Notes under the pieces: model-generated
What the model was told of the DNA's origin: nothing
The model's database searches: none
The model's input: only the letters and a program-made list of their open reading frames with translations
Assembly: GCA_002914845.1 (NCBI GenBank)
Contig: JXTC01000030.1
Span: forward strand, 94,458 to 158,457
Length of the DNA: 64,000 nucleotides
Direction: 5' to 3'
DNA from: Trema orientale
Taxonomy: Eukaryota > Streptophyta > Magnoliopsida > Rosales > Cannabaceae
Translations under genes and position numbers: made by a program
Part shown: positions 24,301 to 37,981 of the stretch, piece after piece
Layout: each line of letters opens with the position of its first letter
Numbering within the stretch: the stretch's first letter is position 1

Positions 24301-27300
24301 ATAAGAAATGCAAAATAATCACAAGCCCACACCATTTCCATGTCACGAAATATCCATATTCCATAACTCTAATTTGATCAAACAAACTAATGCTCTATCC
24401 ACACTTTTAACATCATTGCCAATCTATTTCTCCGACTTTCTTAGTACTCTCAAAAAACCAGTCCTCACAAAAAAATTTCACCAGAAGAGTTCTGTAAACA
24501 CTGGGTTCCTGCACCATTTTATTTATTAATTACTATTTAGTTTCAAATCTACCTAAACAGGAGTAAGTTTCATGTTCTTGCAGCTATTCATACTACCAAA
24601 TCATACAGGCATACCAGAAATAGTTTCACATCCCTAGTTCCATTCACTTGACATTCTATTAGATTAGCTCCCCAAGTTCAAACCAGAAAGTGGTAACTGA
24701 TGTGATTCAGAGATGTACAGTTGTTTCAAAGAACATGAGATCACTAAATACTAGCAATATAGGAATTCACATATATTATCAAAGATTTGTAAATGAAGAA
24801 CAATAGATAAGTCAAAACGAGTTACCTGGGACAAAATTGGTATCGATGCTCCAGATAGAATAGCTGAGCAAAGGGGCAGAAAATACAATATAAGTTATTG
24901 ATCTCAACTTCTATTAATTATCCAAAAAAAAAAAAAAAAAACAGAAAGAAAAAAATATATACTAATAATCTATTACACAACTTCATTATCTCTTTAACCA
25001 TAACACCAACATGCGCTAGCAGTAAATGGTACATTTCTCATACATGTAAAAAAAATTGAATACCTGCAATCTATTAAAACCCATTAACAACATTTTTTAC
25101 TCCAAAAAGAGAGAGGGGGGGGGAGGGATTCATAAAGCTGTCGACAAAATAGAGCAAGATTCAGCATACTAAAGTATGCGTTGGCTACAGCCTTGACATG
25201 TAATTAACCAAATATCCATAATTTTGGAAACAAAAATAATCATTTAGCAAAACAAAATTCCACGAGATATAAGCCTGTGATCATGAGGCAATAAATGTGA
25301 AATACACCGAAGTATATAAGGTGGTTACCTCCAGCTGCCATTCCAGTAGCAGCACCAAGAGCTTCTAAGAGACCCACCGCAAGAAATGGAGCTTTCGGCA
25401 TGGAAAGCATCTCATCTGTAACAATGCCAGCATGGTACCGTAGATACAAGATAGAGAAGTATACAATTACGTATCTGTGAAGCAAATTTAAAGGAACCAA
25501 TTAGAGTAAGTAAAATATGTTATATAATAAAAAAAATATTTTAAGTAAATGAATTACTAAAGTTCGTAAAAAAAATTAAAAAAAAGAATTACTGAAGAAA
25601 GGAATAAAGACTAGCATAAAGAAATATGCCGAGCAAATGCTTAGCATAATCTAATAAGAAATATAAACTGTTTACAGGAACAACTTCTTTAATCACTGAA
25701 CCGTTCATTAATATTCTGAACTTCTCTAATCCTCTATAATATTAAAATATTGCACTTTAAATTTATTCATGTTTAAAAAGGCAAAAAAGAAAAATAGTTA
25801 ACAAATAGAACTGGGATAAATAATTAGAAAAACCAATATCTTAGAGAAAAAGAATAATTAACAAATAGCAAAAAATCCCATAATTAAAAGGAATACGGAA
25901 TCCACGATATTTAAAAATTTTATCAACGGACAGATTACACAAAATGAATAAAGAGTACAAACTTTCTTTTTTTTTTTTTCCTAATTTAATTTTAGAAAAA
26001 GTGAAAATGATTTGAAAAGCAAAAGCTTTATTCGAGGACCACAGAGCAGAAGGCGAAAAGAAAGCTAAAAGGACTTTGGGCTATCCGTGCTCCACTTGGC
26101 TAGAAGTACAGAAACGAATCTGAGGTTAAAAATTGTTAAAGAGAGTCTTTTAGGTCTTTTAGACTAATAAGAATCGACATGGCACGATGTGACAGTGACA
26201 CCAATCCATAACACAACAATTCCATCAATGGTTTACCTTCACTTTGTGCCCACCATTTGATGCAATTATAGCACTTTCGTAGCGTCGGCGTCCTGCTGCG
26301 TTTTGCTTTTTCTCGTTTTCTCAATTCAAACATTCCCTTACTTTCTTAGGAAGTTGATTTTCCTAATTATTAACAAGTCACTAAAAAGGGACCACCAGAA
26401 ATTGAAGTCTAAACAACCTTTTTCTTTCTGGTCTGCGAAATCGTATTTGGGATTTTAATGCTTTTCAGTACCCTTATAAGTTATATCCCACATATAGTGA
26501 ATATTTTTTTAAAAGCTAGATCCCTCCTCTTATACTTGATTACCCTAATGTCTGCCATTAACTATAAACAAATGTCTCACATAATTTTATACCAAAAGCT
26601 TTACTTTGCATTCTTTTGCATTTTTGTACATTTTTTTTTTAAAATTCTGGTTTCATATTAATTTTTTTCAAGTTATCATAGGAGAAATTTCAGACAAATG
26701 TTGCCACCACAGCAATAAAATACAATCAGTGGGCCATCCATCTTCAAGTAAGTTAAAGTTAGTGAGTAGACAACTCCGTAGTCTAGTTGTATAATAATTG
26801 AATAGTCCACTGCTAAAGAGATTGTTATATACATATACTAGATTAAAGAAACAAAAATAAAAAATACTCAGGAAATCTCACGTCCATTTTAATTTTTAAG
26901 CTCTTCTACCAAGCCTGTAAAGTCAGACACATCGTTTTCACGCATAGGATAAAGCACGCTTCACGAGAAATTTCATTTTACTAAATGGGCACAACAAACG
27001 TGGTAAAGGTATACTCGTCATGATCCAAAATAAAATTCTGTCCTTTTCTTCTTCTTTTTTAACTAGGAATGTGACCCTTTCAAGTTTCAACTAAGCTGTC
27101 CTAACTCAATGCACTTTTAACCCGAAAAAAAAACAAAAAGAAAGAAAACCAGATATTAAAAGAAAGATTCTATTCTAGCTAAAAGCGACATTTCCCAAAA
27201 TTTTTATCTTTTCTTTTCCTTCGTATAGTCCCTAAAACAAATGCCAAATAGCAAAGCTACAAGGAAATTCGATCAAAAAAGAAAAAAAAAAACAGAGCAT

Positions 27301-29013
27301 TTGCGTAAGAAGGAAAAATACATCCAGAGCCATATTTTAAAGGGATTAAGATGACTTTTTAAANACGCATAGGATAAAGCACGCTTCACGAGAAATTTCA
27401 TTTTACTAAATGGGCACAACAAACGTGGTAAAGGTATACTCGTCATGATCCAAAATAAAATTCTGTCCTTTTCTTCTTCTTTTTTAACTAGGAATGTGAC
27501 CCTTTCAAGTTTCAACTAAGCTGTCCTAACTCAATGCACTTTTAACCCGAAAAAAAAACAAAAAGAAAGAAAACCAGATATTAAAAGAAAGATTCTATTC
27601 TAGCTAAAAGCGACATTTCCCAAAATTTTTATCTTTTCTTTTCCTTCGTATAGTCCCTAAAACAAATGCCAAATAGCAAAGCTACAAGGAAATTCGATCA
27701 AAAAAGAAAAAAAAACAGAGCATTTGCGAGCATTTGCGTAAGAAGGAAAAATACATCCAGAGCCATATTTTAAAGGGATTAAGATGACTTTTTAAAAACT
27801 CTCTTTTATGACGACTTTTTTTAAATTCTAAAAAGTGGTCCTATAAATATTAATTGAGTTTTTTTAAATAAAAAAAAAAAAGAACAAAAAAATGCTACGA
27901 AAATTGGTCCAATAAATGTTATTTGAGTAAAAATATAAATAATGCTTAAATCACTAATTTTTTTTGTACGAAATAATGTAGCATAATTTCCAATGACAAA
28001 ATTTTCCACTTAAATATGCGTATTGATGAATTTTTGGTGTATAAAATGCGTGTGACTAACAGCTTCGTTAAAAAATGAAATGGGCAAATGTGTGCCTTGG
28101 CACCGAGCTAGCAGTAAACGACAAACACAAAAAATTTGCATAATTGAATAAAGCGTGCGAAAATTGGCCACCGGCTACGTCGAAGAAGACAACTTTGAAT
28201 GCAAAAGGTGGTCTTATTCACCCAGAAAGGGGAGAGAAAAGAAAAAGAAAAGAAAAAATCTGAGACCTCCATTTGTTTTAATCTGATATAGATCGCCGAC
28301 AACAGTAACCAGTATTTTATTTATTAAAAAATTATTGATTAAGGCAACTTGAAAGTTGAAACACATTAAATGCTAAATCCTAATCTGGGGAACACGTCTC
28401 TCACAATGTAGTTAGGACAAAATTAGAGTCATTAATCAGCTAAAAATCAAAATTAATTTCTTTAAAAAAAAAATAATTCCACGAAAATGAAGACAGAGAC
28501 AACAGAAATGCAAAAGAGAGAGAAAAACCGAATTAAGTACCCGAAAGTAGCGAGCTGAGCGAGAAAGAAGGGGTAATGCTTGAGCGGAACCAAAGCGAGC
28601 TTATACAGAACCCGGTTCCCCACTCCGAACGCCACCGTAACCGCCGCCGCGACCACCACCTCCACCGCCTTCCTCCGATCAATCTCCGCCGTCCGATCGA
28701 ACTCTCCGCCACTCGCCGCCAAATCCTCCACTCTCTGATCCCCGATCGCGTACGAGCACGCGCCGACCTTCTCCTTCTCCCCCTCCCCGCCGTCCGGCGA
28801 CCGCTCCCACGCTCCTCCGGCGCCGACCGCCTCCACCGGCGGGACCAGTCCGCGCAAATGCCTCCACCGGAGAGCGATTCCCGGCCGCCGGTCACCACAA
28901 TTTCGCGGGAGAATCGAAACCTCGGGTGCCGTAGGTCGAGGCGGAAGCCGGATTCGGATCAGAACATCCGACGCGACGGCGCCGGGAGCCAACCGGCGAC
29001 TGCATGACGTCAT
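21393..29013 (-). CDS. CRT-like transporter (CLT), chloroplast glutathione/gamma-glutamylcysteine exporter family
   Basis: Ten coding exons on the minus strand: 29013-28541, 25474-25329, 24863-24826, 24243-24128, 23398-23299, 23215-23186, 23052-23002, 22870-22747, 22271-22146 and 21565-21393. Phases agree, giving 458 codons. Residues 1-120 are Arg/Pro-rich and low in hydrophobic segments, suggesting a plastid transit peptide. From about residue 125 come about ten membrane helices of the drug/metabolite transporter fold (VGNRVLYKLALVPLKHYPFF; PFLAVGLLEALGAATGM; SGAGHSLKEAGIFWSLLM; DLFVVNSFGSAFQ; GAPLLPLLFVIVNMGFN). These match plant homologues of the Plasmodium chloroquine-resistance transporter, which in Arabidopsis move thiols out of plastids. 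Intron 1 is about 3 kb and contains a duplication. The best recalled match is CLT1 (At5g19380). Confidence 0.9.
26940..27797. repeat. 424-bp direct duplication joined by a single N
   Basis: 26940-27363 (from ACGCATAGGATAAAGCACGC to GATGACTTTTTAAA) is repeated almost base for base from 27365 to about 27797, and the single N at 27364 sits exactly at the junction. Differences are a slightly different A run and an extra GCATTTGCGA near 27721. It lies within intron 1 of the CLT gene. It is more likely an assembly overlap left unmerged than a real duplication. Confidence 0.9.
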
Positions 29014-29092
29014 GATTGGGGATTTTTTCGGATATTATTTTTCGTTTTTTCGAAAGAATTGAAGAAGTTCGATAGTAAATTGTCAGATAGAC

Positions 29093-29110
29093 AGAGAGAG
29101 AGAGAGAGAG
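29093..29110. repeat. (AG)9 microsatellite
   Basis: A pure AG run about 80 bp upstream of the CLT start codon. It is probably in the 5' UTR or core promoter, where CT/GA runs are common in plants. Confidence 0.8.
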
Positions 29111-30142
29111 GGGTTTGGCTATGGCGTCTTTGGAGCAATGATTGTGGTGGTTTTCGGCTTTAAAAAGGCTTCGAATTTCGATGCCGAAATGTTTGAAATT
29201 ATTTTTATTTTTATGGTTCGTGGGTGTAATCAGGTGGTCTCGTTAAAGTCGGAGTTGTACACGTGGTGTGGTCATCATTTTAGGGAGAGAAAGTAAAAAA
29301 ATTTTATTGGTTTTTTTTCTCCCTAGGACTTTTGGCATGATTCACCTTATATTAGTCCAAAATTGGCCAAATAGTTTCTAAGTAAACTTTTTCTATAATT
29401 AGGTCTTTTAGTTTTAAAATTTTATTTATTAATGTTAAAACTTTTGTAAAATTGAACATATTTAAGTAAAAAAAATTAGTATTTCACTAACGCTAATTAG
29501 TTTAAAAGGAATATAGAAAGAAATTTTATGAGAAATTTTAAATTTTTGAAAATTTTATTTTCTTTAAAAAAATTTATACTATGTTGTTAATTGTATTTAA
29601 TTTTTAGTTATTTTCATTTCAATTCCAATTAATATCAGTAAAATATTAATTTCGACCTTTCAAAATATTGTGCGATCTGAAATGCTTAATTACATCCAAT
29701 ATTTTAACAATTAATTACGAAAATAACTTAATTACTAAATTTTTAGAACTTGGGGAGTTAATTGTCAAAAAGAAAAAAAGACTCAATGACCATTTTGCCA
29801 ACCATGAATAATACAATAGCCAATCATGTCAAAAACTCTTTTGTTTATGGTTTGCGGTATTGACTAACGGATTCTATTAAGTATATTTTGACAATTTCAC
29901 AATATATTCCTTTTTTATTATTTTAAAATTAATTTGAAATAAGTTAAGCTTTGAACTAACAAGTTAACAAGAAATACTAGACGATAAAGTGCAAAAGAGT
30001 ACGTGCCAAATTTTTTATTCATAATCAGTCAAACAAAGAATTCACCATGTAAAATTTAAAACATGAAAGATTATTTATAAATAATTAATATTTAATATTC
30101 TTTTTAAGTATTTTTTTATACCCTATTCTAATGAAGTATTCA
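29111..30142. other. AT-rich spacer upstream of the CLT gene
   Basis: It holds the presumed promoter of the minus-strand CLT gene at its left end. No coding pattern is seen. Confidence 0.45.
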
Positions 30143-30511
30143 AGAGAATAATATCAATTTTATATCTTGTATTTTGATATTTTATTCAAATTATATATTG
30201 TGTCTTGGCCACTATCAACATTGACATTTAAATTTAAAATCTATTACAAATTTATGCCCTAACACTAATTTAGAGCACTTATTTTACTAAGATGCCGTTT
30301 AATAAAATTGAAAATAAGTAATATAAAAATTTATCTGAGAATAAGTTTATTAAATCATCTTAGTAAATTAATTACTCCTAAATTAGTGTCGAGGTATAAA
30401 TTTATAATAAATATTAAATCTAAAGGTTAATGTTTATAACAACTAAATCACAAAGTACAAACTAACTAAAGTGTCAAAATACAATGTATAAAAATGATAT
30501 TATTCCTATTC
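30143..30511. repeat. Long foldback element with arms of about 170 bp
   Basis: Left arm: GAATAATATCAATTTTATAT from about 30145, then TTGTATTTTGA, ATTTATGCCCTAACACTAAT and TTACTAAGATG near 30300. The right arm repeats these in reverse complement, ending GATATTATTCCTATTC near 30511. Only about 30 bases separate the arms. Just after it a 15-bp unit (CCTATTCTATATAAT) occurs twice. Confidence 0.75.
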
Positions 30512-33500
30512 TATATAATCCTATTCTATATAATGTTGCGACTCTAAAATGTATTCTATAATCAGTCAAGCAAGACAACACTAATCCAATAAAAATCAAT
30601 TTACGTATAATTTACAACAATAAATAATAGAGTAATAAGAACGAAAAAAAAAAATTGTGCTCAATATGTAAATGTGTACAAGCATTTTCAAGAATATAAC
30701 TATTAACTAGTAAAGATATTCTCTTCCTAATCATTATCTATCAATCAAGTTAGTTCTTTCGATTAATATGATGACAAACTTTTGCTATATATAAATTGAT
30801 TTCGACTGTGGACATTGGAAACTTCGAACTTAGAAATAAAAACCACGGGAAAGCACCATTAAAATAAAAAAATAAATAAATAACAAAACCCCACAATTCT
30901 CCATTTATGTGAGAAAATACACAAATTCAGGTTTAGATTTATGGTAATACATACTTTCACTTTTTATCAAAGAACAAAAAAATAAAAATAAATAAATAAA
31001 GTAGAAATATATTGAGGTCGTCGGAGTAACAAAGCTGTAGACCAACGGGAAGCTTTAAGGATTCTTCTCTGTATTTATACGCTTAATTGTTTTATAAAGA
31101 CAAAATAATCTTGTAATGTTTTTCCAGGTAGATGCAACATTAATAATCTCCTCTTTGCAATTCATGTGCACGTCCCTTTCAAGAGGAATTCATGTGCTGG
31201 ATGCATAATATAGAGATAAATTAACTGGGCTTTTATCATATAATGTGATCATTGATGATCTCAACTTTTTATAGGGAGAAGACCTAGTTTCTGTCACTCT
31301 CAAGAAGTGTAATCGAAATTCATGCATGTACTTAGTGAGCAATTATTAAATCGAGGAATAAGTACACACTGNAAAAAAAAAAAAAAAAAACACATAACCC
31401 AAAAGTTAAGCTTCGCCACTCAAATTTAACTAAACAACCACTGCTAAAATTTGAAGTTCAAACTAACAAATAACAACATATAATTTGTTTGTTGGTCAAA
31501 GTCAAAGACTCATAAGGTATGTGTGAGTGTGTGAGAAAAGAGGAGTTCAGAGTTTTAATTGGATAAAAAAAAGTGGCTTTTCAATAAAATTTTCTTTTGT
31601 TCCATCGAGCTTCGTCCAAAAAAAAAATATTTTTATAACTTATCTTCTAAACTAAAAATAAAATTAAAAAATGAATTTATAAGTCACAATCTTAAAAGAA
31701 CTCAATTAAGTTATCACAGTTTCAAAATTCAGGATTCACATAGTTATGAAAGTAAGAAACTTCTACAATACACCTCCCTCTATACACCTCCCTCTTTTAG
31801 GAACATTGATACATGCTCATTCTTGTACTGTGATTGGCTGTTGTTGAAATTGGGGCCCATTTAGGAGAGGTTTTATTGTATGGAATTGGGGCTCAAATTA
31901 AACAAAAACTATCTCAAATTGGCCCTTTTTCCTCTTATTTAGCTAAGTTTTTATTATCTCATTTGTTTGAGATAATAAATCTATACTGTTCATCGTCATC
32001 TCTGTCTTTTTTTTTTTTTGTTTCTTTTTGTTTTTAATGATTTGTATTAAAATATAAACTGGCACTTCAAGAATACATATTCATATTCATGGGTACAAAT
32101 AAAATATAAAGGACGAAACATTAGTTTTTAATGTTCAAATTTTCGAATAAAAAAAATCAAAGTTCCTTGAACAATGAACTTGCCGATCTTCCCTCATTGT
32201 TAGAACCATTCGTCAATATCAAATGGGGATATATAGGGGAGATTTATATTTTTCCTTTATTTTTTCAAAAGCAGAAATATCTGAAAAATCCTTTTCATTC
32301 TCTTGTTCCCAGATTGCCTCCCACTAAAGACCTCTGAAGCCTAAATTAATTAGGTAGAATTAGAGGAAAAATAAGAAAAAAAAAAGAAAAATTCTTCATT
32401 TTTGATCTGTACGGATTAGAATAGATGGTGTTTTGTGCTTTCATTTTGATTCATAAATTCAAGCAGCGAGCACCAACTAACAACTCAGTAAGAACAATAT
32501 TCTAGTGGGCATAATTAAAGAAAAACTGTAATGATTTTAAATGATTGCTTTAATTTTTTGTTCATCAAAAATGCAAAAATTGAGGAAGACGAAGACAAAG
32601 ACAAGCTGAAGCTCTTCTCTCCCTAATTAGATCTGAAGTTTTTTTTTTTTTTCTTGGGGTCTTTTCTCATATGTGACCGGACATGAATTCTTCATCCATT
32701 TGAGATAATTTTTCATTTAATTTGGGGAAAGATTCATTATGGCAAACCTGAGCTTTGATAATTATTCTAATGGTTTAATCAGAAGGAGAGTGAGAGAAAA
32801 GGAAGGAGTTCTCGAGAAATATAGGAGTGGAGAAAGATAATAATCACATGTGTGAAGGTACAAACTAATTTTGGTAGTCATTGTTGAATCTGCACCATTA
32901 AATATAAATCTTAAGATCATAATTAATACGTGTATCAATACTCTCAAAAAAAGGAGATGTATTGTAGAAGCTCCTATGAAAGTAATTTTGAAGACTGGTT
33001 TAATACTACAGTTAAGCTAAGAACTGTTTCTAGAATATAAGCAATAAAACCAGGCCTTTGACTTGCAATTGTAATTTCGCACTTGCAATCGAGTCCACCT
33101 CACCTAGACCAATAAAAGGTTATCTGCACTTGGTCTAGTTTTGACTCTTGAGGATATTGGTCTTAACTTGAGCTTTGACTTGCAGTAGTGGAATCGTACA
33201 GCTGAAAGACATTATGAAAAACAAAAAAAAAAATAACTTATAGAGGGCAATACGGAATTGGATTTGTTTCCCAGTGATGAAAAATTGAAAAAGGCATACA
33301 AGTGAGATAATATATTATGAACTTCTTGATCCAGGTGTGTAATAACATTTACATTTTACAAGAGACGTGATTCATAGAATCATCTTAGGCAGGCCATGTT
33401 CACTGATCCATAACAGACCAAAATGAGGAAAAAGAATTAAGAAAGTAATTTTTTTTTCATTCTAATTTTTAAAAAATTAAGTAATTTTTATTTATGTATT

Positions 33501-33611
33501 TACTTATCTATTTGAAGCAAATTATTTTGAAAAAATTTTCACATAATTAGTTAAAATTTAAAAAAATGACTCAATTTTTTATTCCTTCTCATTTCTCTTT
33601 AAAACTCATTG
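30512..33611. other. AT-rich spacer
   Basis: No gene is recognised. One isolated N lies at 31372 before an A run. Scattered short ORFs have biased, low-complexity translations. Confidence 0.45.
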
Positions 33612-34425
33612 GCCCCGTTTGTCTCACACATTCCATTATATTCAAATGAAAAACTCATTGGAATAGGTATTTATTTTAACAATTCCCATTTTTACATTCA
33701 AATGGTCTTTTGGAATTGGTGTTTATTTTAACAATTTAATTTTACGCTATTTACAAAATTCCAACCCAAGATACCAAAAATTGAAAAATTCCGAATGGAC
33801 TGATTTTTTTGAAAAATTTCAGATTGATTTAAAAAAATATCACTTTTTAAAAGTATTATTAAAAAAATAACATTTTTAAAAAATATTTAGAAAAATACCA
33901 TTTTTTTTTAAATTTGGTATTTTTCAATAGTATTCGAAGTAACCAATTAGAGTACTTAGAGTAACCAATCCTGTTACTTGAAGTAACTGTTCAAGTTAAC
34001 TCAGGTAACTCGACTAGTTATCTTAAGTATCTCATCAATCACTAAAAAAATGATATCTTTCTAAATACTTTTAAAAGTGATATTTTTATAATTAAAACTG
34101 AGATTTTTCAAAACTATTTCAAATTCCAGGAGTTTTTAATTTTTTTGGAAAGAATACCATAAAAATCAAATTTCCTCTTTAATTTTTCCATTCAAATGAT
34201 CTATCAGTCACATTAACTATTAAGAAGAATTTTTTTTTGTCTTAGAACGAGAATAGAGCCTAGAAAGTGTTTTTAAATAGTCCATTCTAATGTCTTTTAT
34301 TCTAGTTATAACTCATTACACTTTATTTAACTTCAAATGTCTAATATTCCAATTATAACTCATTCCACAATTTTTATTTAAATAGACCAATTCAAATGTG
34401 TGAATCAAACAAATCATTCTCATTC
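33612..34425. repeat. Non-autonomous DNA element with GTTTG...CACACATT ends
   Basis: The left end GGCCCCGTTTGTCTCACACA and the reversed right end GTTTGATTCACACATTTGAA are inverted. Subterminal AACTCATT/AATGGTCTTTTGGAATTGG-like segments also pair. The interior carries AAAAATATCACTTTTTAAAA-like motifs also seen near 16090. It is non-coding. It ends about 550 bp downstream of the THA8-like gene. Confidence 0.5.
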
Positions 34426-34980
34426 TATTTCCCTTTCTTTTCACTACTAATTAGTAAAAATGCCTTCAATATATCCTGTATCTGGAACGATATCCCACCT
34501 AAAAATGAATCTATCTTGTCAGAAGAGCGTCCTTGGCTTCAGCCTCTTCTTAAAAATTATAGAGAATTCTGAAAAAATCAAATCAAATCCAAAAATCGAT
34601 ATCATGAGCAAGGTCCATAAAGAAAGGCTTACATTACAACTAGCTTAGCTTATGTTCTACCCTATAGTTTCGAAGTACAGACTTCAAATGTGTCATTCCA
34701 AAATGCATCATACTCACCAGCCGGTACTTTAAGTTGGAAGATTTTTCCTTTATCGAACGCATGAATTACAAAGCCTCACAAATAATCTCCTGCAGTGTTT
34801 TTTCAGCAAACATATGACTGAAGTCAAGAATACCTTGGTTCAAAAAAAAAAAAAGAAGTCAAGAATACCTGTCCTCAAAGTCAAACTCCAAAGTCATGCA
34901 CTGGCTTGCAGCCATCATCGATGCTCGCTTCTGATCATGATAGCAGAGTCTCGCTCGGCCCAAACATACAAGCAGAGGTT

Positions 34981-37447
34981 CTAGTCATCTTCACTATCTG
35001 TTTTCCATTCTTGACCCCCAAACTCAAACAAGTCTTCAGGTGGGTCATAGACCATCATACCAGGAAAAAGCTTCAAGAATTCATCTCTCACTTTCTCTCT
35101 CAAATCTGGATATGGAAGGAGCCCTTTTAATATAACTCGAAATGGCAGAGAGATTGGGGGATCAGGGGACCGTCTCATTTCATCATATATTTCCATCGCC
35201 TCAGAAGTCAAACCATTGTCTAGGAAAGCTCTAACTATGTCCCCAAATGTATGCTGATCGAACAGAACTTCTTCACTCTTTAAATCTTGCCAAACCAGCT
35301 TTGCTTCATCCACCTTCTTATTTCTTGCAAGCATCATCAGCATGTCTCGATAAAAGAACATGTCTGGCCGATACCAAATTTCTTTCCGCACCACATCATA
35401 TAACTGAAGAGGAAAGTACAATGTTAGTCAAAATAAACATGAAAAGTGGCAAACGCAGAAGCAGGAGCAAACTTCCTCAGTAATAGGAGTTCTTATAGTG
35501 CTAATGGTTACAGCAAATAACTAATAAAGTAGCCAAATCCACCAATCTTCTTCAGTTACCCTCTTTAATTATGATTCACTGCCACGAGATCTTTTATCAT
35601 TGTTACTATAAGGTCACAAATCATATCCTCCTGGTTAGGAGTCAGGCTATGGAGCTATTTCTCCCAAACTTAACAATCCCAATGGTGGCTTTTAGGGGGC
35701 AAAAAAGGACAAGAAACTAGATAAGTCCATTTACACTGTAGTAAATTGTACAAAATACATATGTCGCTGCAATATCAAGAGACATGAGACATCGATGCAT
35801 CTAGGACAGCTTGGAATTTGGACTATACCATATCAACAAGATGTGAGAACATAGTTCAAATTCAGAGTGACTAACAGAGCTAGACCAGATCAGGACCATC
35901 AACCTCCTTCATATCATTCTTTCTGTTAGTATAACAAATAAACATCAAGCCTATTTTGGAAAGGTGAAAAGTGTGCGCACGCACACACATGTAACGCTTC
36001 AACATATACAATGCTTGATATGCCAAATAAACTAGTAACATAACAACAAAGCATAATCTAATCAAAACTATCTGGCTTCCAAATAACCAATTACTATGTT
36101 CTAGTTTACTAATTATCTTCGAGTATCTTACCTACCTCTCCTGTACATATTATATATCATAAATTTCAAATAAGAGAAAGAGATACCATTTCTACTCTCT
36201 TTTAACTTTCAGTTCATATTTTGGTCAATGTAAGAATAGTGACCCACCAGTTAATGAAGTTCAGAACTTGAGACTAAACTCAAGAGAAGGCAAACTGAAA
36301 GAGAGATATCTAGAAAGGACCTGCTAAAGATCCTCCGTGCAATCTCCAGTCAAATATAGAGCTTATCGGGATTTCTCTACTCGTAATCAAGTGTTCTTTC
36401 CAAAATTCCTTTTCTTTTCCTTTTTTTTTTTCAACTCGAGCCTCCGTCTTCACGCCTCAATCATGTAAACATCCCTCGTTATCTGAGTTGAGTTCCTCTT
36501 TTTTCTTTTCTTTTTTCATTGAATAAAAAAGTTGCTCCATTTCAAACATCCCAGTTCACCTCAGTCGTTTCCGGGCACAAATTATTATAAGGGAAACAAT
36601 TACCTAAAAGTGGGCAAAGCTTGTTGTAAAGTGAAATTTGACAAGTAATGTTTAACCATGTTCCTGTAATTCTACTCAAATTACCAAAACTAATTGTAAT
36701 TATGAAGACTTTGTACCCAAAAAAAAAATGAAGTTAGCCTTTTCAAAATCCAAACCTTCAATCTCTCGTATCTCGAATAAGAGCTATCAATCGTCTGTTT
36801 TAAAAATAAATAAATAAATACGAAATTGCAAATTTGAAACTCCTTTTCTCCCAAGGAAAACAAAAACGATTTTGCACTTTCTCACATTCCAAACAGCATA
36901 GTTCCATTCCCTTCGTATTTTTCCAACATATTTAAGAAAATATTACCATAAATACATAAAGAGCCCATATTACACCCAAGACCATCTCAAAATCAAAGAG
37001 ATTCTATAACACTATATGACTAAAAATCGAAGCAAAGAATCAAGAATGACGAACCTTCATGGAGAGGAAGACCAGGTCCTGCCTCTGGAGCTCGACGAGG
37101 ACAGAGACGAGATCGGACTTGAGCAAGCGAGAGACATGGGAGCGTATGAAGCGGTCGAGTCGGAAGGGGTCGGATCCGAGGCGCTTGAGCTCCTTCGCCA
37201 CCATCAAACCCTCCTTGCTCATCTCCTTCTTCCGCCGCCATATGGACAGGCTAGGCCTCGACGCCGCCGAACCACCCGAAAAATCGCGCCGCCATCGAGG
37301 ATGAGGATGAAGATGGTTCGAGAAAGTTGTTCGGAGGAAGAAACTCCTGGAAGAAGAAACGACGGAGGAGGAGGAGGAGCTCGATGAGGGTGCAGCAGTG
37401 ATATTCGGTGAGGTCCTCCGCAGAAGATTTTGTAATAACCGTAACAT
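34981..37447 (-). CDS. Short PPR protein, THYLAKOID ASSEMBLY 8-like
   Basis: Two exons, 37447-37055 and 35403-34981, give 271 codons with a phase-0 GT-AG intron of 1651 bp. Residues 1-65 are rich in Ser and Arg with almost no acids, an organelle-targeting sequence. Then come SLSIWRRKKEMSKEGLMVAK and FRLDRFIRSHVSRLLKSDLV, followed by two helical repeats of PPR type at about 146-180 (FYRDMLMMLARNKKVDEAK) and 181-216 (HTFGDIVRAFLDNGLTSEAM), and an acidic tail. The whole matches, from memory, Arabidopsis At1g62350, a relative of THA8, which helps splice group II introns in plastids. RNA binding is inferred from the family. Start and stop are unambiguous. Confidence 0.88.
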
Positions 37448-37981
37448 TAGAGAATATTATAGAATAGAGAGTCTCAATTGCCAGTTTGACTGGTGGCGTA
37501 GCAGCTGCGGAGCCGAGAGGCGGGAGCTCTCACTCGGACTCCTCGGTAGAGTCAGCAGTCCTAGTCGCAGCCGTTTGGTGCGCAGGATTATCTTGGATTA
37601 GGGTTTATTAGTCAAATATCCGAATTTCGGATCATTACTTGATAAATGACCGTTTTTCAAATATCATTAAAAAATGACAGAATTTTGAAAATTATTTAAA
37701 CATTAGCCGTTTTTCATAAATTTTTTTGATAAAACCCTTTTTTCATATTTAATAGATCAAAATATATTGATTTATTTTATATAAAATTTATTTATTCTTT
37801 AAAAAATAAATCAACGGTCATTTATCAAAATAAAATTATAAAAACTGCTCAATTATTAAATAAGCGTACTAAAAATGGTGTCTCTTTTAAATTAATCTTA
37901 AAAAAAGAACATTTCTTATAAATACTCTAATAGTATTCCATTTGGTGCGATACTAGACCAAAGAGTTGGAGATTTTTTTTA
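37448..37981. other. Upstream region of the THA8-like gene
   Basis: GC-moderate for about 150 bp beyond the ATG, then AT-rich. It presumably holds the promoter. No ORF is supported. Confidence 0.4.

Noticed and set aside
28533..29007. Several GC-rich ORFs on both strands
   Set aside because: They are alternative frames of CLT exon 1, driven by its high GC content.
37016..37387. Plus-strand ORF of 123 codons
   Set aside because: It is antisense to exon 1 of the THA8-like gene and has low-complexity Arg/Glu composition.
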